Shown: positions 1 through 10,277 of the stretch, piece after piece
How positions within the stretch are numbered: the stretch's first letter is position 1
Layout of the letters: each line of letters begins with the position of its first letter
Assembly: GCF_000021325.1 (NCBI RefSeq)
Contig: NC_011365.1
Location: 2,446,001-2,510,000, forward strand
DNA from: Gluconacetobacter diazotrophicus PA1 5
GTDB lineage: Bacteria > Pseudomonadota > Alphaproteobacteria > Acetobacterales > Acetobacteraceae
Length of the DNA stretch: 64,000 bases
Direction of reading: 5' to 3'
The notes under the pieces: model-generated
The model's database searches: none
Told to the model about the DNA's origin: nothing
Seen by the model: only the letters and a program-made list of their open reading frames with translations
Translations under genes and position numbers: made by a program

Positions 1-669
1 ATTTCGGTGCTGGGGGCGATCGCGGTGGCGGCCCTGTCCCTCGCCCTTCCATTGGCCGAGGCCGGCCCCAGGCCGGACGCAGCGGCCGAGATGAAGGCCA
101 TCATGCGCCCGAATGTGTTGATGGCACTGGGCGTCACGGTGATTGGCGCCGGGGCGATGTTCGAACTCTACACCTATATCGTGCCGATGCTGGAGCATAT
201 CACCCGGGCGGGGCCGGTCCTGACGACCCTGGCGCTGATGCTGATCGGCGTCGGCTTCAGCATCGGAAACGTCATCGGCGGCCGTGCGGCGGACCGGTCG
301 CTGGCCGGGACATTGCTGACGTGCTTCCCGATCCTCGGCGTGATCATGCTGGTCTTTCCCTTCGCGGCCCAGACGCCAGCCGGTGCGCTGATCGGGGTGC
401 TGCTATGGGGGACCGCCAGTTTTTCCCTGATGCCGGCCTTGCAGATGCGGACCATGCAGGCGGCGCACGATGCGCCGGGCCTGGCGTCGTCGGTCAATAT
501 CGGCGCGTTCAATCTGGGCAATGCCCTGGGGGCGGCCTTGGGCGGAACGGTTCTGTCCCTGGGGTTCGGATATCCGATGGTTTCGGCTGCGGGACTGGGA
601 ATCAGCCTGCTTGGTGTGGTGCTGGTTCTGCTGTCCCGTGCGGGGCGTCTGTCGCCGCAGGCCGGATAA
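1..669 (+). CDS. MFS transporter, C-terminal part (cut by window edge)
   Basis: The reading frame is open from the first base, so the N-terminus lies outside the window. About 222 residues remain. They show alternating hydrophobic segments typical of the last six helices of a major facilitator superfamily permease, including a helix with GAGAMFELYTYIVPMLEH and the loop GNVIGGRAADRSLAG between helices, which resembles the conserved MFS loop motif. The layout suits the drug/arabinose-efflux type (DHA1 group), but the substrate cannot be read from this half. It ends 12 bases before the stop of the convergent sensor kinase gene. Confidence 0.85.
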   Translation: MSVLGAIAVAALSLALPLAEAGPRPDAAAEMKAIMRPNVLMALGVTVIGAGAMFELYTYIVPMLEHITRAGPVLTTLALMLIGVGFSIGNVIGGRAADRSLAGTLLTCFPILGVIMLVFPFAAQTPAGALIGVLLWGTASFSLMPALQMRTMQAAHDAPGLASSVNIGAFNLGNALGAALGGTVLSLGFGYPMVSAAGLGISLLGVVLVLLSRAGRLSPQAG

Positions 670-681
670 GGCGTCCGGAGG

Positions 682-2067
682 TCAGCAAGTGGCTTCTTCT
701 TCTTCAGAAAAAGAGGCCACGTCCTTCACCGCCACACGCACCCGAAATTCCCCCGGAACGGGTGATGCAATGTCCAGCCGCGCGCCCATCTGGCCCGCGA
801 TGCTGGCCACGATGGCCAGGCCCAGCCCGCTGCCGTCCGCCCCGCTGCCGCCGCGCACGAACGGTTCCGTCAGGTGCCCCAGGATATCGGGCGGCAGGGG
901 CGCGCAGTCGTTGATAATCTCGACCACGCCCCCACGGGTCAGCATGACGGTGATGGGGGTGCCGGGCGTGCCGTGATGGGCGGCGTTTTCGATCAGGTTG
1001 CGGAACAGGATGCCCGCCGCGTCCATGTCGCCGCGCACGAACAGCGCCTCTATCCCGTCGCAGGTCACGATGACCTCGCGAAAGGCGGGGGGCATGTCCT
1101 GGAATTCCTCGGCCAGGATCTGCAACACCGCGACAAGGTCGAACCGGTCGTCGGCCATCGCCGCGCCCGACGAGGCGCGCGAGAGCTGCAGCAGCTTTTC
1201 CGTCATCCGGCCCAGCCGGCGGATCTGCGCGATCATGGCGGCGGCGCGGGCGGGGGCCTCGGGTTCGTGCAACTGCTCGCGCAGCATCTGCGCCTGCCCC
1301 AGCAGGGCGCCGATCGGGTTGCGCAGTTCGTGCGCCGCGTTGGCCGCGAACGCGCGTTCCGACGACAGCGCCTTCTTCAGCCGGTCCAGCAGCGAATTGA
1401 CCGCCGCATGGATGGCCGACAGTTCGCCGGGCAGGTCAAGCGCTGGAATGGGCGCCAGGTTGCCGCCGCCGCGCACGCGGATTTCGGCCTGCAGGTCGGT
1501 CAGCGGGCGCAGGGCGCGACGCACCACCCAGCGCACCAGCAGCCACACGCAGGGCAGGAACACCACCATCGGCAGGACCGAAATCAGCGTCGCCCGCCGC
1601 ACGGCCTCGCGCCGGTGGAAGGTCGGCTCGCCCACCAGGATGGTATGCCCGCCATCCGACGATTTCACGACATAGACGCGAAAGCGCGGCCGGTCATAGA
1701 AACCGGGCCGCAGCGACGGCACGAACACCGAAGCCGGCGCGTTCTGCGACCGCAGCACCAGATGCCCGTCCGCGGCCGCGATCTGGTAGGCCAGGGTGCG
1801 CGGCCCGACCTGGGGCAGCAGGGCCACGTCGCCGGCTGTGCCGCCATGCGGGCGGGGGGCCACGGCGGCAATGACGAATTCCAGCCGCTCGGCCACTTCC
1901 TGAAGGGAATTGTCCAGCCGTTCCGTGACCTCGTAGCGCGTGAAGCCGGCGACCAGCACGCTCAGCAGCATCAGGCAGCCCAGAACGACCACCAGCACCC
2001 CGGCCATGATGCGGGTGGCCAGGCTCCATCGTCCTCCGGTGGGGCGTCCCCCGGCGGGGCGCGTCAC
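682..2067 (-). CDS. Two-component sensor histidine kinase of the metal-efflux operon
   Basis: Inner-membrane sensor kinase, about 461 residues. A first membrane helix (about residues 24-42) and a second (about 161-180) enclose a periplasmic sensing region. A HAMP-like linker follows, then the H-box AANAAHELRNPIGAL (phospho-acceptor His about 246), the N-box NLIENAAHHG and the G-box GSGLGLAI. The GTG start is chosen because it overlaps the stop of the upstream response regulator as GTGA; the longer upstream frame lies inside the regulator gene. It is the last gene of the efflux operon, so it probably senses the exported metal in the periplasm. Confidence 0.9.
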   Translation of the reverse strand: MTRPAGGRPTGGRWSLATRIMAGVLVVVLGCLMLLSVLVAGFTRYEVTERLDNSLQEVAERLEFVIAAVAPRPHGGTAGDVALLPQVGPRTLAYQIAAADGHLVLRSQNAPASVFVPSLRPGFYDRPRFRVYVVKSSDGGHTILVGEPTFHRREAVRRATLISVLPMVVFLPCVWLLVRWVVRRALRPLTDLQAEIRVRGGGNLAPIPALDLPGELSAIHAAVNSLLDRLKKALSSERAFAANAAHELRNPIGALLGQAQMLREQLHEPEAPARAAAMIAQIRRLGRMTEKLLQLSRASSGAAMADDRFDLVAVLQILAEEFQDMPPAFREVIVTCDGIEALFVRGDMDAAGILFRNLIENAAHHGTPGTPITVMLTRGGVVEIINDCAPLPPDILGHLTEPFVRGGSGADGSGLGLAIVASIAGQMGARLDIASPVPGEFRVRVAVKDVASFSEEEEATC

Positions 2068-2762
2068 GCGCCGTCCTCGCGCGCCAGGCGATAGCCACGT
2101 CCGCGCACCGTCCGGATCAGCCCGGCCCCGACCTTCTTGCGCACGCGGCTGATGAAGACCTCGATCGCGTTGCTCTCGATTTCCTCGCCCAGGCCGTAGA
2201 GCGCGTCCTCGATCTGCTCGCGCGAGCAGATCGCGCCGGCGCGGCGGGCCAGCAGTTCGATCACCGCCCATTCGCGCGCCGTCAGGTCCACTTCCGCGCC
2301 CAGGCGGGACAGGCGGCGGCGGGACAGGTCGATCTCGACCTCGCCCAGCGCCAGGCGATTATCGACCAGCGCGACATAGCGGCGCGACACGGCATCCAGC
2401 CGCGCCAGCAATTCGTCGAAATCGTAGGGTTTGACGATATAATCGTCCGCCCCGTCCGACAGGCCGGCGATGCGGTCGCTGATCTGGTCCTGCGCGGTGG
2501 TGATCAGGATCGCCATCGCGGACCCGTTCCCCCCCAGGCCGTTTCCCCCATGACCATTTCGGCGGATCTCGCGTAGCAGGTCGCGGCCGCTGCCGTCGGG
2601 CAGGCCCAGATCCAGCAGCAGGACGTCATAGGATGCGGCGGCCAGGGCGGCACGGGCATCGCCCAGCGTGGTGAACCAGTCGGCGGCATGCCTGGCCCGG
2701 CGCAGCCGTTCCTGCACGGCCGATCCCAGCGGGGCTTCGTCCTCGATGATCAGGATTCGCAC
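2064..2762 (-). CDS. OmpR-family response regulator
   Basis: 232 residues: a receiver domain (acidic pair E7/D8, phospho-acceptor D51 in LLLDLGLPDGSG, T89, K111 in YIVKPYDF) and a C-terminal winged helix ending in ISRVRKKVG...RTVRGRGYRLA. It should be phosphorylated by the kinase encoded directly downstream and regulate the efflux genes. Its start lies 13 bases inside the end of the RND pump gene, so pump, regulator and kinase are probably translationally coupled. Oddity: a glycine/asparagine-rich insertion (GHGGNGLGGNG, residues 70-80) sits before the strand carrying the switch Thr, where relatives have a short loop. Confidence 0.93.
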   Translation of the reverse strand: MRILIIEDEAPLGSAVQERLRRARHAADWFTTLGDARAALAAASYDVLLLDLGLPDGSGRDLLREIRRNGHGGNGLGGNGSAMAILITTAQDQISDRIAGLSDGADDYIVKPYDFDELLARLDAVSRRYVALVDNRLALGEVEIDLSRRRLSRLGAEVDLTAREWAVIELLARRAGAICSREQIEDALYGLGEEIESNAIEVFISRVRKKVGAGLIRTVRGRGYRLAREDGA

Positions 2763-5700
2763 CGGTCATTCCGCTCCCGCATGACGCGCGCATAAAGCGA
2801 CGGCAGCACCAGCAAAGTCAGCAACGTGGACGATACCAGTCCCCCGATCACCACGGTGGCCAGCGGCCGTTCGACCTCGGCCCCGGCACTGGTGGAAAAC
2901 GCCATGGGAAAGAAGCCCAGGCTGGCCACCAGCGCGGTGGCGATCACCGGCCGGAACCGCTCTTCCGCCGCTTCGAACGCCGCGCGGGCCACGTCCATTC
3001 CCGTGCGGCGCAGATGCTGGATGGCGCTGACCAGCACCACGCCGTTCAGGATCGCGACGCCGAACAGGGCGATGAAGCCGATCCCGGCCGAAATGCTGAA
3101 CGGCAGGCCGCGCACCGTCAAGGCGATGATTCCCCCCGTGGCCGCCATCGGCAGGTTGACGAACACCAGCATTGCCGCCCGCACCGACCCCAGGGCCACC
3201 ACCAGCAGCGCGAAGATCAGCGCCAGCGCGATCGGCACCACGATATCCAGCCGCGCCATGGCGGATTGCAGGTTGCGGAACTGCCCTTCCCACGTCAGGC
3301 GATAACCGGGGGGCAGGTGGATCTTCGCCGCCACCGCCGCCTGCGCCGCCGCGACGTAGGAACTCAGGTCCCGCCCGCGCACGTTGGCCTGCACGATCAG
3401 CCGGCGCTGGATCCGGTCGCGGCTGATGCGCGGCGGTCCGTCCACGACGGAAATCGTCGCCACCTGCGACAGCAGTACCGTTCCCCTGCCGTCGGCGCGG
3501 CGCACGCGCAGGCGCGCGATCTGCCCGCGTGACGCCGCCTGGGCGGGGTCGAAGCGGACCTGGGTGTTCATCACCGCGTTCTCGACGATGACGGGGCGGC
3601 CGATATGGCCGCCCACGGCCTCGACCGTGTCCAGGATGTCGGCCATCGGCACGCCCAGCCGCGCCGCGCGGTCGCGGTCGACATCGACATGGATGAAGGG
3701 CAGCGTGCCGTCGCCCTGCGGGGCCACGTCGGCGGCGCCGGGCACGCCCTTCAGCACCGCCGCCACCTGGTCGCCCAGACGGGACAGCATGTCCAGGTCG
3801 GGACCGTAGATCGACACCGCGATTTCGCTGCGCACGCCGGACAGCAGGTCGTCCATGCGCATCTGCACCGGCTGGCTCCAGGAAAACTGCGCGTCGGGCA
3901 GTTGCGCGCGCAGGGTGGCGTCGATGGCGGTGACCAGCCCCTCCTGCGTGTGGGCGGTGCGCCAGTGCGACGGGTCCTTCAGGAACACGAAGCTGTCGGT
4001 CTCGTTCACCCCCATCGGGTCGGTGGGAATCGCCGAGGTGCCGGTATTGCTGACGACGGTGGCGACCTCGGGGAAGCCCATCAGGATCTGCTCCTCCTTC
4101 CGCACCGACTGCAGCACGGTGGGTAGCGACGCACTGGGCAGGCGCGTGCTGGTGACGACCAGCGCACCTTCGCCAAGCTGGGGGATGAACTCCCCGCCCA
4201 GCCGCGTGGCCAGGAAGACCGAGACAAGGAAGATCGCGGCCGTCGCGCCGAACAGCCGGCCGGGATGGGTCTCGCCCCACAGCACCATCGGGCCGTAGCC
4301 GCGGCGCAGGGCCGCGACCAGGCGCGTGTCGCCGTGCGCGGGGGCCCGGCGCAGCGCCAGCGCCGCGATCACCGGCACGCAGACCACGCAGTACGCCAGC
4401 GAGGCCAGAAGCGCCATGATGACGGTCTGGGCCATCGGCCGGAACATCTTGCCCTCGATTCCCTGCAACGTCAGGATCGGCAGATAGACCATGACGATGA
4501 CCAGGATGGCGAAGGTCACGGGCCGGATTACCTGCATGACCGAGGACACGACCAACGTCCGCAGGTCCTCCGTCTCGCCCCTCTGGCGGTGGGCCATCAG
4601 GTTTTCGACCACCACCAGCGAACTGTCCACGATCATCCCGAAATCGATCGCGCCCAGGCTCAGCAGGTTGGCCGATATGCCGAACTGCCGCATGCCCGCC
4701 ATGGCGCAGACCAGCGCGAAGGGAATGACCGAGGCAATGACCAGCGACGCCCGCCAGTCCCCGATCACCACGACCAGGACCAGGACCACCAGCGCCGCGC
4801 CGATCAGCAGGTTCTCGCGCACCGTGGCGATGGTGCGGTTGGTCAGGTCGGACCGGCTGTAATACGGGTCCAGCGTGACCCCGGCGGGCAGGGTGCGCCG
4901 GATGCCCGGCAGCGCCGCGCGGATCGCGGCCAGGGTCGCATCCGAACTGGCGCCCATGCGCATCAGCACCACGCCGTTGACGATCTCGCCATCCCCGTCG
5001 CGCGTGACCGCCCCCAGGCGGGTGCGCGGGCCCATCGATACCGCGCCCACGTCACGCAGGCGGATGGCCGTGCCGTCCGGGTTCAGCCGCACCGGCAGGG
5101 CGGCGAAATCGTCCAGGCCGCGCACCAGCCCCCGCCCGACGACGATCTGCTGTTCCGCGTGGTGTTCGATCCAGCCGCCGCCCGATGCCGCGTTGTTGCC
5201 GTCCACGGCGCGATAGACGTCGCTGACCGACACGCCGTAGGCGACCAGCCGCGCCTGGTCCAGCGCGACCTGATAGGTCTCCTCGGCCCCGCCATTGACG
5301 TTCACGTCCACCACGCCGGGGACCAGCTTCAGTTGCGGCACCACGGTCCAGGTCATCAGCCGGTTCAGGTCCATCAGGGACGGGCGCGCCCCCCCGTTGC
5401 GGACCTGCCCCCTGATTTCGATCTGCATGATCTCGCCCATGCCGGTGGCCAGCGGCCCCATGTTGACCGACAGGCCGGGCACGGCGATCAGCGACCGGGC
5501 CTGCTGGATGCGTTCGTTGACGCGGGTGCGGTCCAGGTCGATGTCGGTGTCGTCGTCGAACTGGACGTAGACCACCGACACGCCGGAACGCGAAACCGAA
5601 CGCAGGTCGTTCATGCCCGGAATGCCGGCCATGCTGGTCTCGATGGGAAAGGTGATCAGCCGCTCCACTTCCTCGGTTGCCAGGCCCGGGGCGGTGACCG

Positions 5701-5845
5701 ACACCAGGACCTGCCGGGGCGAAATGTCGGGCACCGATTCCACCGGCAGGCCGATGACCGCGGCGATGGCCGCCAGCATGATCGCCAGCGCACCCTCCAG
5801 GACGACGAAGCGGTTCGCCTGCAGAAACGTCAGGACGGCGTGCAT
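2750..5845 (-). CDS. Heavy-metal efflux RND pump (CzcA/CusA family)
   Basis: 1031-residue inner-membrane proton-driven pump of the HME-RND family, normal length for it. A first helix near residues 13-32 is followed by a periplasmic porter domain with the family signature VPDISPRQVLVSVTAPG. The proton-relay helix reads DFGMIVDSSLVVVENL (D401, D407, E414). In this family a DFG..VD pattern is typical of divalent-metal pumps (Zn, Co, Cd, Ni types), while CusA-type Cu/Ag pumps have DVGAAVDA, so divalent metals are inferred. It lies between the adaptor gene (1 base apart) and the response regulator (13-base overlap). Confidence 0.93.
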   Translation of the reverse strand: MHAVLTFLQANRFVVLEGALAIMLAAIAAVIGLPVESVPDISPRQVLVSVTAPGLATEEVERLITFPIETSMAGIPGMNDLRSVSRSGVSVVYVQFDDDTDIDLDRTRVNERIQQARSLIAVPGLSVNMGPLATGMGEIMQIEIRGQVRNGGARPSLMDLNRLMTWTVVPQLKLVPGVVDVNVNGGAEETYQVALDQARLVAYGVSVSDVYRAVDGNNAASGGGWIEHHAEQQIVVGRGLVRGLDDFAALPVRLNPDGTAIRLRDVGAVSMGPRTRLGAVTRDGDGEIVNGVVLMRMGASSDATLAAIRAALPGIRRTLPAGVTLDPYYSRSDLTNRTIATVRENLLIGAALVVLVLVVVIGDWRASLVIASVIPFALVCAMAGMRQFGISANLLSLGAIDFGMIVDSSLVVVENLMAHRQRGETEDLRTLVVSSVMQVIRPVTFAILVIVMVYLPILTLQGIEGKMFRPMAQTVIMALLASLAYCVVCVPVIAALALRRAPAHGDTRLVAALRRGYGPMVLWGETHPGRLFGATAAIFLVSVFLATRLGGEFIPQLGEGALVVTSTRLPSASLPTVLQSVRKEEQILMGFPEVATVVSNTGTSAIPTDPMGVNETDSFVFLKDPSHWRTAHTQEGLVTAIDATLRAQLPDAQFSWSQPVQMRMDDLLSGVRSEIAVSIYGPDLDMLSRLGDQVAAVLKGVPGAADVAPQGDGTLPFIHVDVDRDRAARLGVPMADILDTVEAVGGHIGRPVIVENAVMNTQVRFDPAQAASRGQIARLRVRRADGRGTVLLSQVATISVVDGPPRISRDRIQRRLIVQANVRGRDLSSYVAAAQAAVAAKIHLPPGYRLTWEGQFRNLQSAMARLDIVVPIALALIFALLVVALGSVRAAMLVFVNLPMAATGGIIALTVRGLPFSISAGIGFIALFGVAILNGVVLVSAIQHLRRTGMDVARAAFEAAEERFRPVIATALVASLGFFPMAFSTSAGAEVERPLATVVIGGLVSSTLLTLLVLPSLYARVMRERNDRCES

Positions 5846-5846
5846 G

Positions 5847-7010
5847 TCAGTCCCCGCCCAGGCCGGCCAGCAGCAGGATGGATTTCAGCGCGAAACTGCC
5901 CTGGGCCGCGACCGGCTGGCCCGCCGACAGGCCCGACAGGATGACCGTGCCGCCGCCGCTCTCCAGCCCCACCGTGACCGGAACGGGGCGGAAGATCGTG
6001 GCCCCGGCGCTGTCGGTCCCGGCGCGGACGAACACCACGTCGCGGCCCTCGACCTGCTGCACGGCCTCGGACGGGACGACGATGCCCGTGGCGCGGTCGT
6101 CGGTTTCCAGTTCGGCCTCCAGCATCATGCCGGGGCGCAGCGCGCCGTCCGGGTTGGGCACGGCGCTGATCACGCGCACCAGTCCGGTCGCGGGTGACGC
6201 CATGCCGTCGATCGTGCCGATCCGCGACGCCAGGCGCCGCGTGCCCAGGATGGTGGTCTGCGCGCCACCCTGCACCAGCCGCGCCGCGTCCTGCGGCGGC
6301 ACGTCGGACACGATCCAGACCCGGGACAGATCGACCAGCATGGCCGCGGTCTGGCCCGCATTGATGTCGCCCCCGACCGCGACGCCGACCGATTGCACCG
6401 TGCCCTCGACCGGCGCCAGCAGGGACGATGTCTCGTCCTCGCCCTGGCCGCTGCGCTCGGTGACGGAGTTGAATTCCTCGTGGAAGCGATGGGTCATGGT
6501 GCCGACATCGGCCTGCCGCGCCAGGACGGTGTTCCGGGCCTCCTGCAACACCGCCAGGCGCCGGCGGGTCTCGCCTTCCGATACGGTGCTGCCGGACAGG
6601 TCCCGCGCGCGGCGCCAGGCGACATAGGCCTCGTCGCGCGCGGCCAGGGCGGCATCCAGCGCCGCGCGCATCTGCACCGCCTGCAGGCGCGCGACATGCA
6701 GCGAATGATCCAGGTAGTCGACCAGCACGGCATCGCGGGCGACATGCTGGCCCGCCATCACATGGACCCGCAGCACCTTGCCCGATCCCACGGGCTGGAT
6801 CGGCACCACCCGGCTTTCGTCCGGCACCACCCGGGCCAGCGCCGGCAGCACGCGCGACAGGGTCCCGGCCCGGGCGGCCACCACCACCAGCCCCTCGTTA
6901 CGCTGGGCTTCCGCCCCCATCGTCACCGGGGACAGGCCGCCGGGCGCGTCCGCATGGGCCGGGCCACACAGGACGGCCAGCAGCAGGAACAGCGGGCAGG
7001 CCCATTTCAT
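5847..7010 (-). CDS. Periplasmic adaptor (membrane fusion protein) of the RND pump
   Basis: 387 residues. A signal peptide (MKWACPLFLLLAVLCGPAHA) leads into a lipoyl-like region (PVGSGKVLRVHVMAGQHVARDAVLVDYLD), a coiled-coil hairpin (about residues 120-190), the second lipoyl half and a beta-barrel. This is the CzcB/CusB architecture; the protein would bridge the inner-membrane pump and the outer-membrane channel. The ATG at 7010 is chosen because it overlaps the stop of the upstream channel gene as ATGA and is followed at once by a signal peptide. No metal-binding N-terminal histidine or methionine cluster is seen. Confidence 0.9.
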   Translation of the reverse strand: MKWACPLFLLLAVLCGPAHADAPGGLSPVTMGAEAQRNEGLVVVAARAGTLSRVLPALARVVPDESRVVPIQPVGSGKVLRVHVMAGQHVARDAVLVDYLDHSLHVARLQAVQMRAALDAALAARDEAYVAWRRARDLSGSTVSEGETRRRLAVLQEARNTVLARQADVGTMTHRFHEEFNSVTERSGQGEDETSSLLAPVEGTVQSVGVAVGGDINAGQTAAMLVDLSRVWIVSDVPPQDAARLVQGGAQTTILGTRRLASRIGTIDGMASPATGLVRVISAVPNPDGALRPGMMLEAELETDDRATGIVVPSEAVQQVEGRDVVFVRAGTDSAGATIFRPVPVTVGLESGGGTVILSGLSAGQPVAAQGSFALKSILLLAGLGGD

Positions 7011-8302
7011 GGTGTCATGCCCGATGCAATCGCGGCCCGCACGATGGCGGCGTGCCACCCGACATCGGCCGCGTTCAGGGACAGGATGGCGTTATAGGCG
7101 GCCTGCCGCGCGCGCAATGCCTCGATCAGGGTCGTTTCTCCTACCTGCCAGGACCGTTCCATCTCATCGGCGCGCCGGTTCAGCGCGCCGGCCGATGCCC
7201 GGGCGCTGTTCAGGGTCGTGCCGGCGGCGTCCAGCCGGGCGCGCACCTGCGCCAGTTCCACCCGCACCATGCGCCGCGCCTGCACGTCCTGGCTGTTGGC
7301 CGCCGCCAGCTTGTTCCGGGCGTCGGCCATCATCGGCACGCTGCGGGCCTCGCTGGGCAGCGGAACGGTAATGTTGACGCCCACCCGGTTGTCCCACGGG
7401 CTGCCGTACTGGCCTTCATGGATCGCGCCGACGCCGATCTCGGGATTGGGCATGAAGGACGCCCGGGCCAGCCGCACCCCTTCCTCGGCCGCCATCACGC
7501 CCCGGCGGGCGGCGCGCACGCGCGGATCGTTGTCCTCGATCAACTGGGGGGTATCCAGGCGCGTGCGGGCCAGGAAGCGTGCGTCATAGGACAGGATATC
7601 GGGCAGGCCGGGGCGGCCCAGCAAGGTTGTCAGCGCCGCTTCGGCGGCATCGACCTGTTCCTGCGCCAGCCCGATTTCGGTCCGGGACGCGGCCAGTTCG
7701 GCGTCGGCGGCCTGCTGGTCGGCCCGGGGGGATTCCCCGCCCCGCGCCGCCCGGCCCACGGCGGCGTCGATCCGCTGCATGATGCCCAGCATGGACAGCG
7801 CCAGGGCATGGCGCCGCTGGGCGATCACCAGCGTGCCGGTCGCCTCCAGCACCCGCACCGCCACCGCCATGTGCTCGACATTCAGCCGCTCCTGGATGGT
7901 GGCGGATTCGGCCTGCGCCACCCGCGTGGTCGCGGTGCCCTGCCCGGGCAGCCACAGCGGGACCGACACGGTGCCCTGATAGGTCGTGTAGCCGATATTG
8001 CTGCCGATGAAATGATCGTCGAAATACTGCGCCGACACGACGGGGCCACCGGGAAACCAGGATTTCGCGGCATCGGCCCGCGCATCGGCGGACTCGCGGT
8101 TCGTGCTCAGTTCCACCCGGACCGGATCGGCCGTCCAGGCGGCGGTGACCGCGTCATGAAAGGACAGCCCGCCCGCCCGCGCGGCCGGCGCCGTCCCGAT
8201 GGCGGCGGCCAGGGCGGCGGCCACGATGACGGTCCGCCTGCCGGCGGCGCGGCGCGCGGCACCGCGTCCCGGGTGGTCGTGGCCTTGGCAAGCGCTGTCC
8301 AT
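7007..8302 (-). CDS. Outer-membrane efflux channel (TolC/CzcC family)
   Basis: About 431 residues. A hydrophobic export signal (VIVAAALAAAIGTAPAARA) is followed by two repeated outer-membrane-factor halves with long amphipathic helices rich in Ala, Arg and Gln. It should complete the tripartite metal exporter with the downstream adaptor and pump and is the first gene of the five-gene operon. The start is uncertain: ATG at 8302 is given, but ATG at 8338 is equally possible; neither has a strong Shine-Dalgarno sequence. The 5' leader faces lepA. Confidence 0.87.
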   Translation of the reverse strand: MDSACQGHDHPGRGAARRAAGRRTVIVAAALAAAIGTAPAARAGGLSFHDAVTAAWTADPVRVELSTNRESADARADAAKSWFPGGPVVSAQYFDDHFIGSNIGYTTYQGTVSVPLWLPGQGTATTRVAQAESATIQERLNVEHMAVAVRVLEATGTLVIAQRRHALALSMLGIMQRIDAAVGRAARGGESPRADQQAADAELAASRTEIGLAQEQVDAAEAALTTLLGRPGLPDILSYDARFLARTRLDTPQLIEDNDPRVRAARRGVMAAEEGVRLARASFMPNPEIGVGAIHEGQYGSPWDNRVGVNITVPLPSEARSVPMMADARNKLAAANSQDVQARRMVRVELAQVRARLDAAGTTLNSARASAGALNRRADEMERSWQVGETTLIEALRARQAAYNAILSLNAADVGWHAAIVRAAIASGMTP

Positions 8303-8368
8303 GCATCCGTCCGCACGATCCGGACGGCCCGATGCCATCCCTGCCGGACAGGCGATCTAGCACACGAA

Positions 8369-8390
8369 GCTGACAGGACCCTGAACGACC
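8369..8390 (-). promoter_or_regulatory. Weak direct repeat upstream of the metal-efflux operon
   Basis: Between the divergent channel and lepA genes, CTGA recurs 11 bases apart (8369 and 8380), and the two 11-base units agree at about 7 positions. OmpR-type regulators often bind direct repeats at one-helical-turn spacing, so this could be the operon's regulator site. It is short and could be chance. Confidence 0.25.
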
Positions 8391-8471
8391 CCCGGACGGG
8401 GGCAGGGCAGGGGGTAGAAATTCGCATCATGCCCGCTGACTTTCGCGGGTTTTTGGCCTATGTCTCCGCCC

Positions 8472-10277
8472 ATGACCGACACACCGCTCTCGCTGATCCG
8501 CAATTTCTCGATCATCGCCCATATCGACCACGGCAAGTCGACGCTGGCCGACCGGCTGATCCAGGCCTGCGGCGCGCTGACGGCGCGCGAGATGACGAAC
8601 CAGGTCCTGGACAACATGGAGCTGGAGCGCGAGCGCGGCATCACCATCAAGGCGCAGACGGTGCGCCTGTCCTACCCGGCCAAGGACGGCAAGACCTATG
8701 TCCTGAACCTGATGGACACGCCGGGCCACGTCGATTTCGCGTACGAGGTCAGCCGGTCGCTGGCGGCGTGCGAGGGATCGCTGCTGGTCGTCGATGCCTC
8801 CCAGGGGGTCGAGGCGCAGACGCTGGCCAACGTCTACCAGGCCATCGACGCGAACCACGAGATCGTGCCGGTGCTGAACAAGGTGGACCTGCCCGCCGCC
8901 GAGCCCGAGCGGGTCAAGGCGCAGATCGAGGAAGTGATCGGCATTCCGGCCGACGACGCGGTCGAAATCTCGGCCAAGACCGGCCTGAACATCGAAGGCG
9001 TGCTGGAAGCCCTGGTGACGCGCCTGCCGCCGCCGGTCGGTGACGAGAGCAAGCCGCTGCAGGCGCTGCTGGTCGATAGCTGGTACGACCCGTACCTGGG
9101 CGTGATCATCCTGGTGCGCATCAAGGAAGGGCGCCTGCGCAAGGGCTCGCGCATCCGCATGATGTCCAACGGGGCGGTCTATCACGTCGATCAGGTGGGC
9201 GTGTTCGCGCCGCGCATGGTCCCGGTGGACGATCTGGGCCCGGGCGAGATGGGCTATATCAACGCGGCGATCAAGACGGTGGCCGACTGCAATGTCGGCG
9301 ACACGATCACCGACGACCGCCACCCGGCCGAACGCGCGCTGGCCGGCTTCAAGCCGTCGATCCCGGTGGTGTGGTGCGGCCTGTACCCGATCGACGCCGA
9401 CGATTTCGAAAAGCTGCGCGACAGCCTGTCGAAGCTGCGGCTGAACGACGCCTCGTTCCATTACGAGGCCGAGACCTCGGCCGCGCTGGGCTTCGGCTTC
9501 CGCTGCGGCTTCCTGGGGCTGCTGCACCTGGAAATCATCCAGGAACGGCTCAGCCGCGAATTCAACCTGGACCTGATCGCGACCGCGCCGTCGGTGGTCT
9601 ATCGTCTCTACCGCACCAATGGCGGGATGGAGGAACTGCACAACCCCGCCGACATGCCCGACGGCTCGGTGGTGGAAAAGATCGAGGAACCGTGGATCAC
9701 GGCGACGATCATGGTGCCGGACGACTATCTGGGCGCGGTGCTGACCCTGTGCTCCGAACGGCGCGGCATCCAGAAGGACCTGACCTATGTCGGGACCCGG
9801 GCGATGGCGGTCTATCGCCTGCCGCTGAACGAGGTGGTGTTCGATTTCTACGACCGGCTGAAATCGGTCTCGCGCGGTTATGCCAGCTTCGACTACCAGA
9901 TGGACGGGTACGAGGAGAGCGACCTGGTCCGGATCTCGATCCTGGTGAACCAGGAACCGGTGGACGCGCTGGCCTTCATCGCCCACCGCTCGGCGGCCGA
10001 AAGCCGGGGCCGGTCGATCTGCGCCAAGCTGAAGGAACTGATCCCCCGCCAGTTGTTCAAGATCGCGATCCAGGCCGCCATCGGCAGCCGCGTGATCGCG
10101 CGCGAGACGATCGGCGCACTGTCCAAGGATGTCACCGCCAAATGCTATGGCGGCGACATCTCGCGCAAGCGCAAGCTTCTGGAAAAGCAGAAGGAAGGCA
10201 AGAAGCGCATGCGCCAGTTCGGCAAGGTCGAAATCCCGCAGAGCGCCTTCCTGGCTGCGCTGAAGATGGACCACTGA
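8472..10277 (+). CDS. lepA: Elongation factor 4 (LepA), ribosome-associated GTPase
   Basis: 601 residues, the normal length. LepA is a translation GTPase that acts on stalled or mis-translocated ribosomes. Visible motifs are G1 [15 protein letters not shown]2 [16 protein letters not shown]3 [16 protein letters not shown] and G4 NKVDLP, followed by the EF-G-like domains and the LepA-specific basic tail ([23 protein letters not shown]). ATG at 8472 gives the standard N-terminus [20 protein letters not shown]; an in-frame ATG lies four codons upstream at 8460. It is monocistronic here, divergent from the metal-efflux operon and followed by tRNA-Ser. Confidence 0.97.
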   Translation: MTDTPLSLIRNFSIIAHIDHGKSTLADRLIQACGALTAREMTNQVLDNMELERERGITIKAQTVRLSYPAKDGKTYVLNLMDTPGHVDFAYEVSRSLAACEGSLLVVDASQGVEAQTLANVYQAIDANHEIVPVLNKVDLPAAEPERVKAQIEEVIGIPADDAVEISAKTGLNIEGVLEALVTRLPPPVGDESKPLQALLVDSWYDPYLGVIILVRIKEGRLRKGSRIRMMSNGAVYHVDQVGVFAPRMVPVDDLGPGEMGYINAAIKTVADCNVGDTITDDRHPAERALAGFKPSIPVVWCGLYPIDADDFEKLRDSLSKLRLNDASFHYEAETSAALGFGFRCGFLGLLHLEIIQERLSREFNLDLIATAPSVVYRLYRTNGGMEELHNPADMPDGSVVEKIEEPWITATIMVPDDYLGAVLTLCSERRGIQKDLTYVGTRAMAVYRLPLNEVVFDFYDRLKSVSRGYASFDYQMDGYEESDLVRISILVNQEPVDALAFIAHRSAAESRGRSICAKLKELIPRQLFKIAIQAAIGSRVIARETIGALSKDVTAKCYGGDISRKRKLLEKQKEGKKRMRQFGKVEIPQSAFLAALKMDH

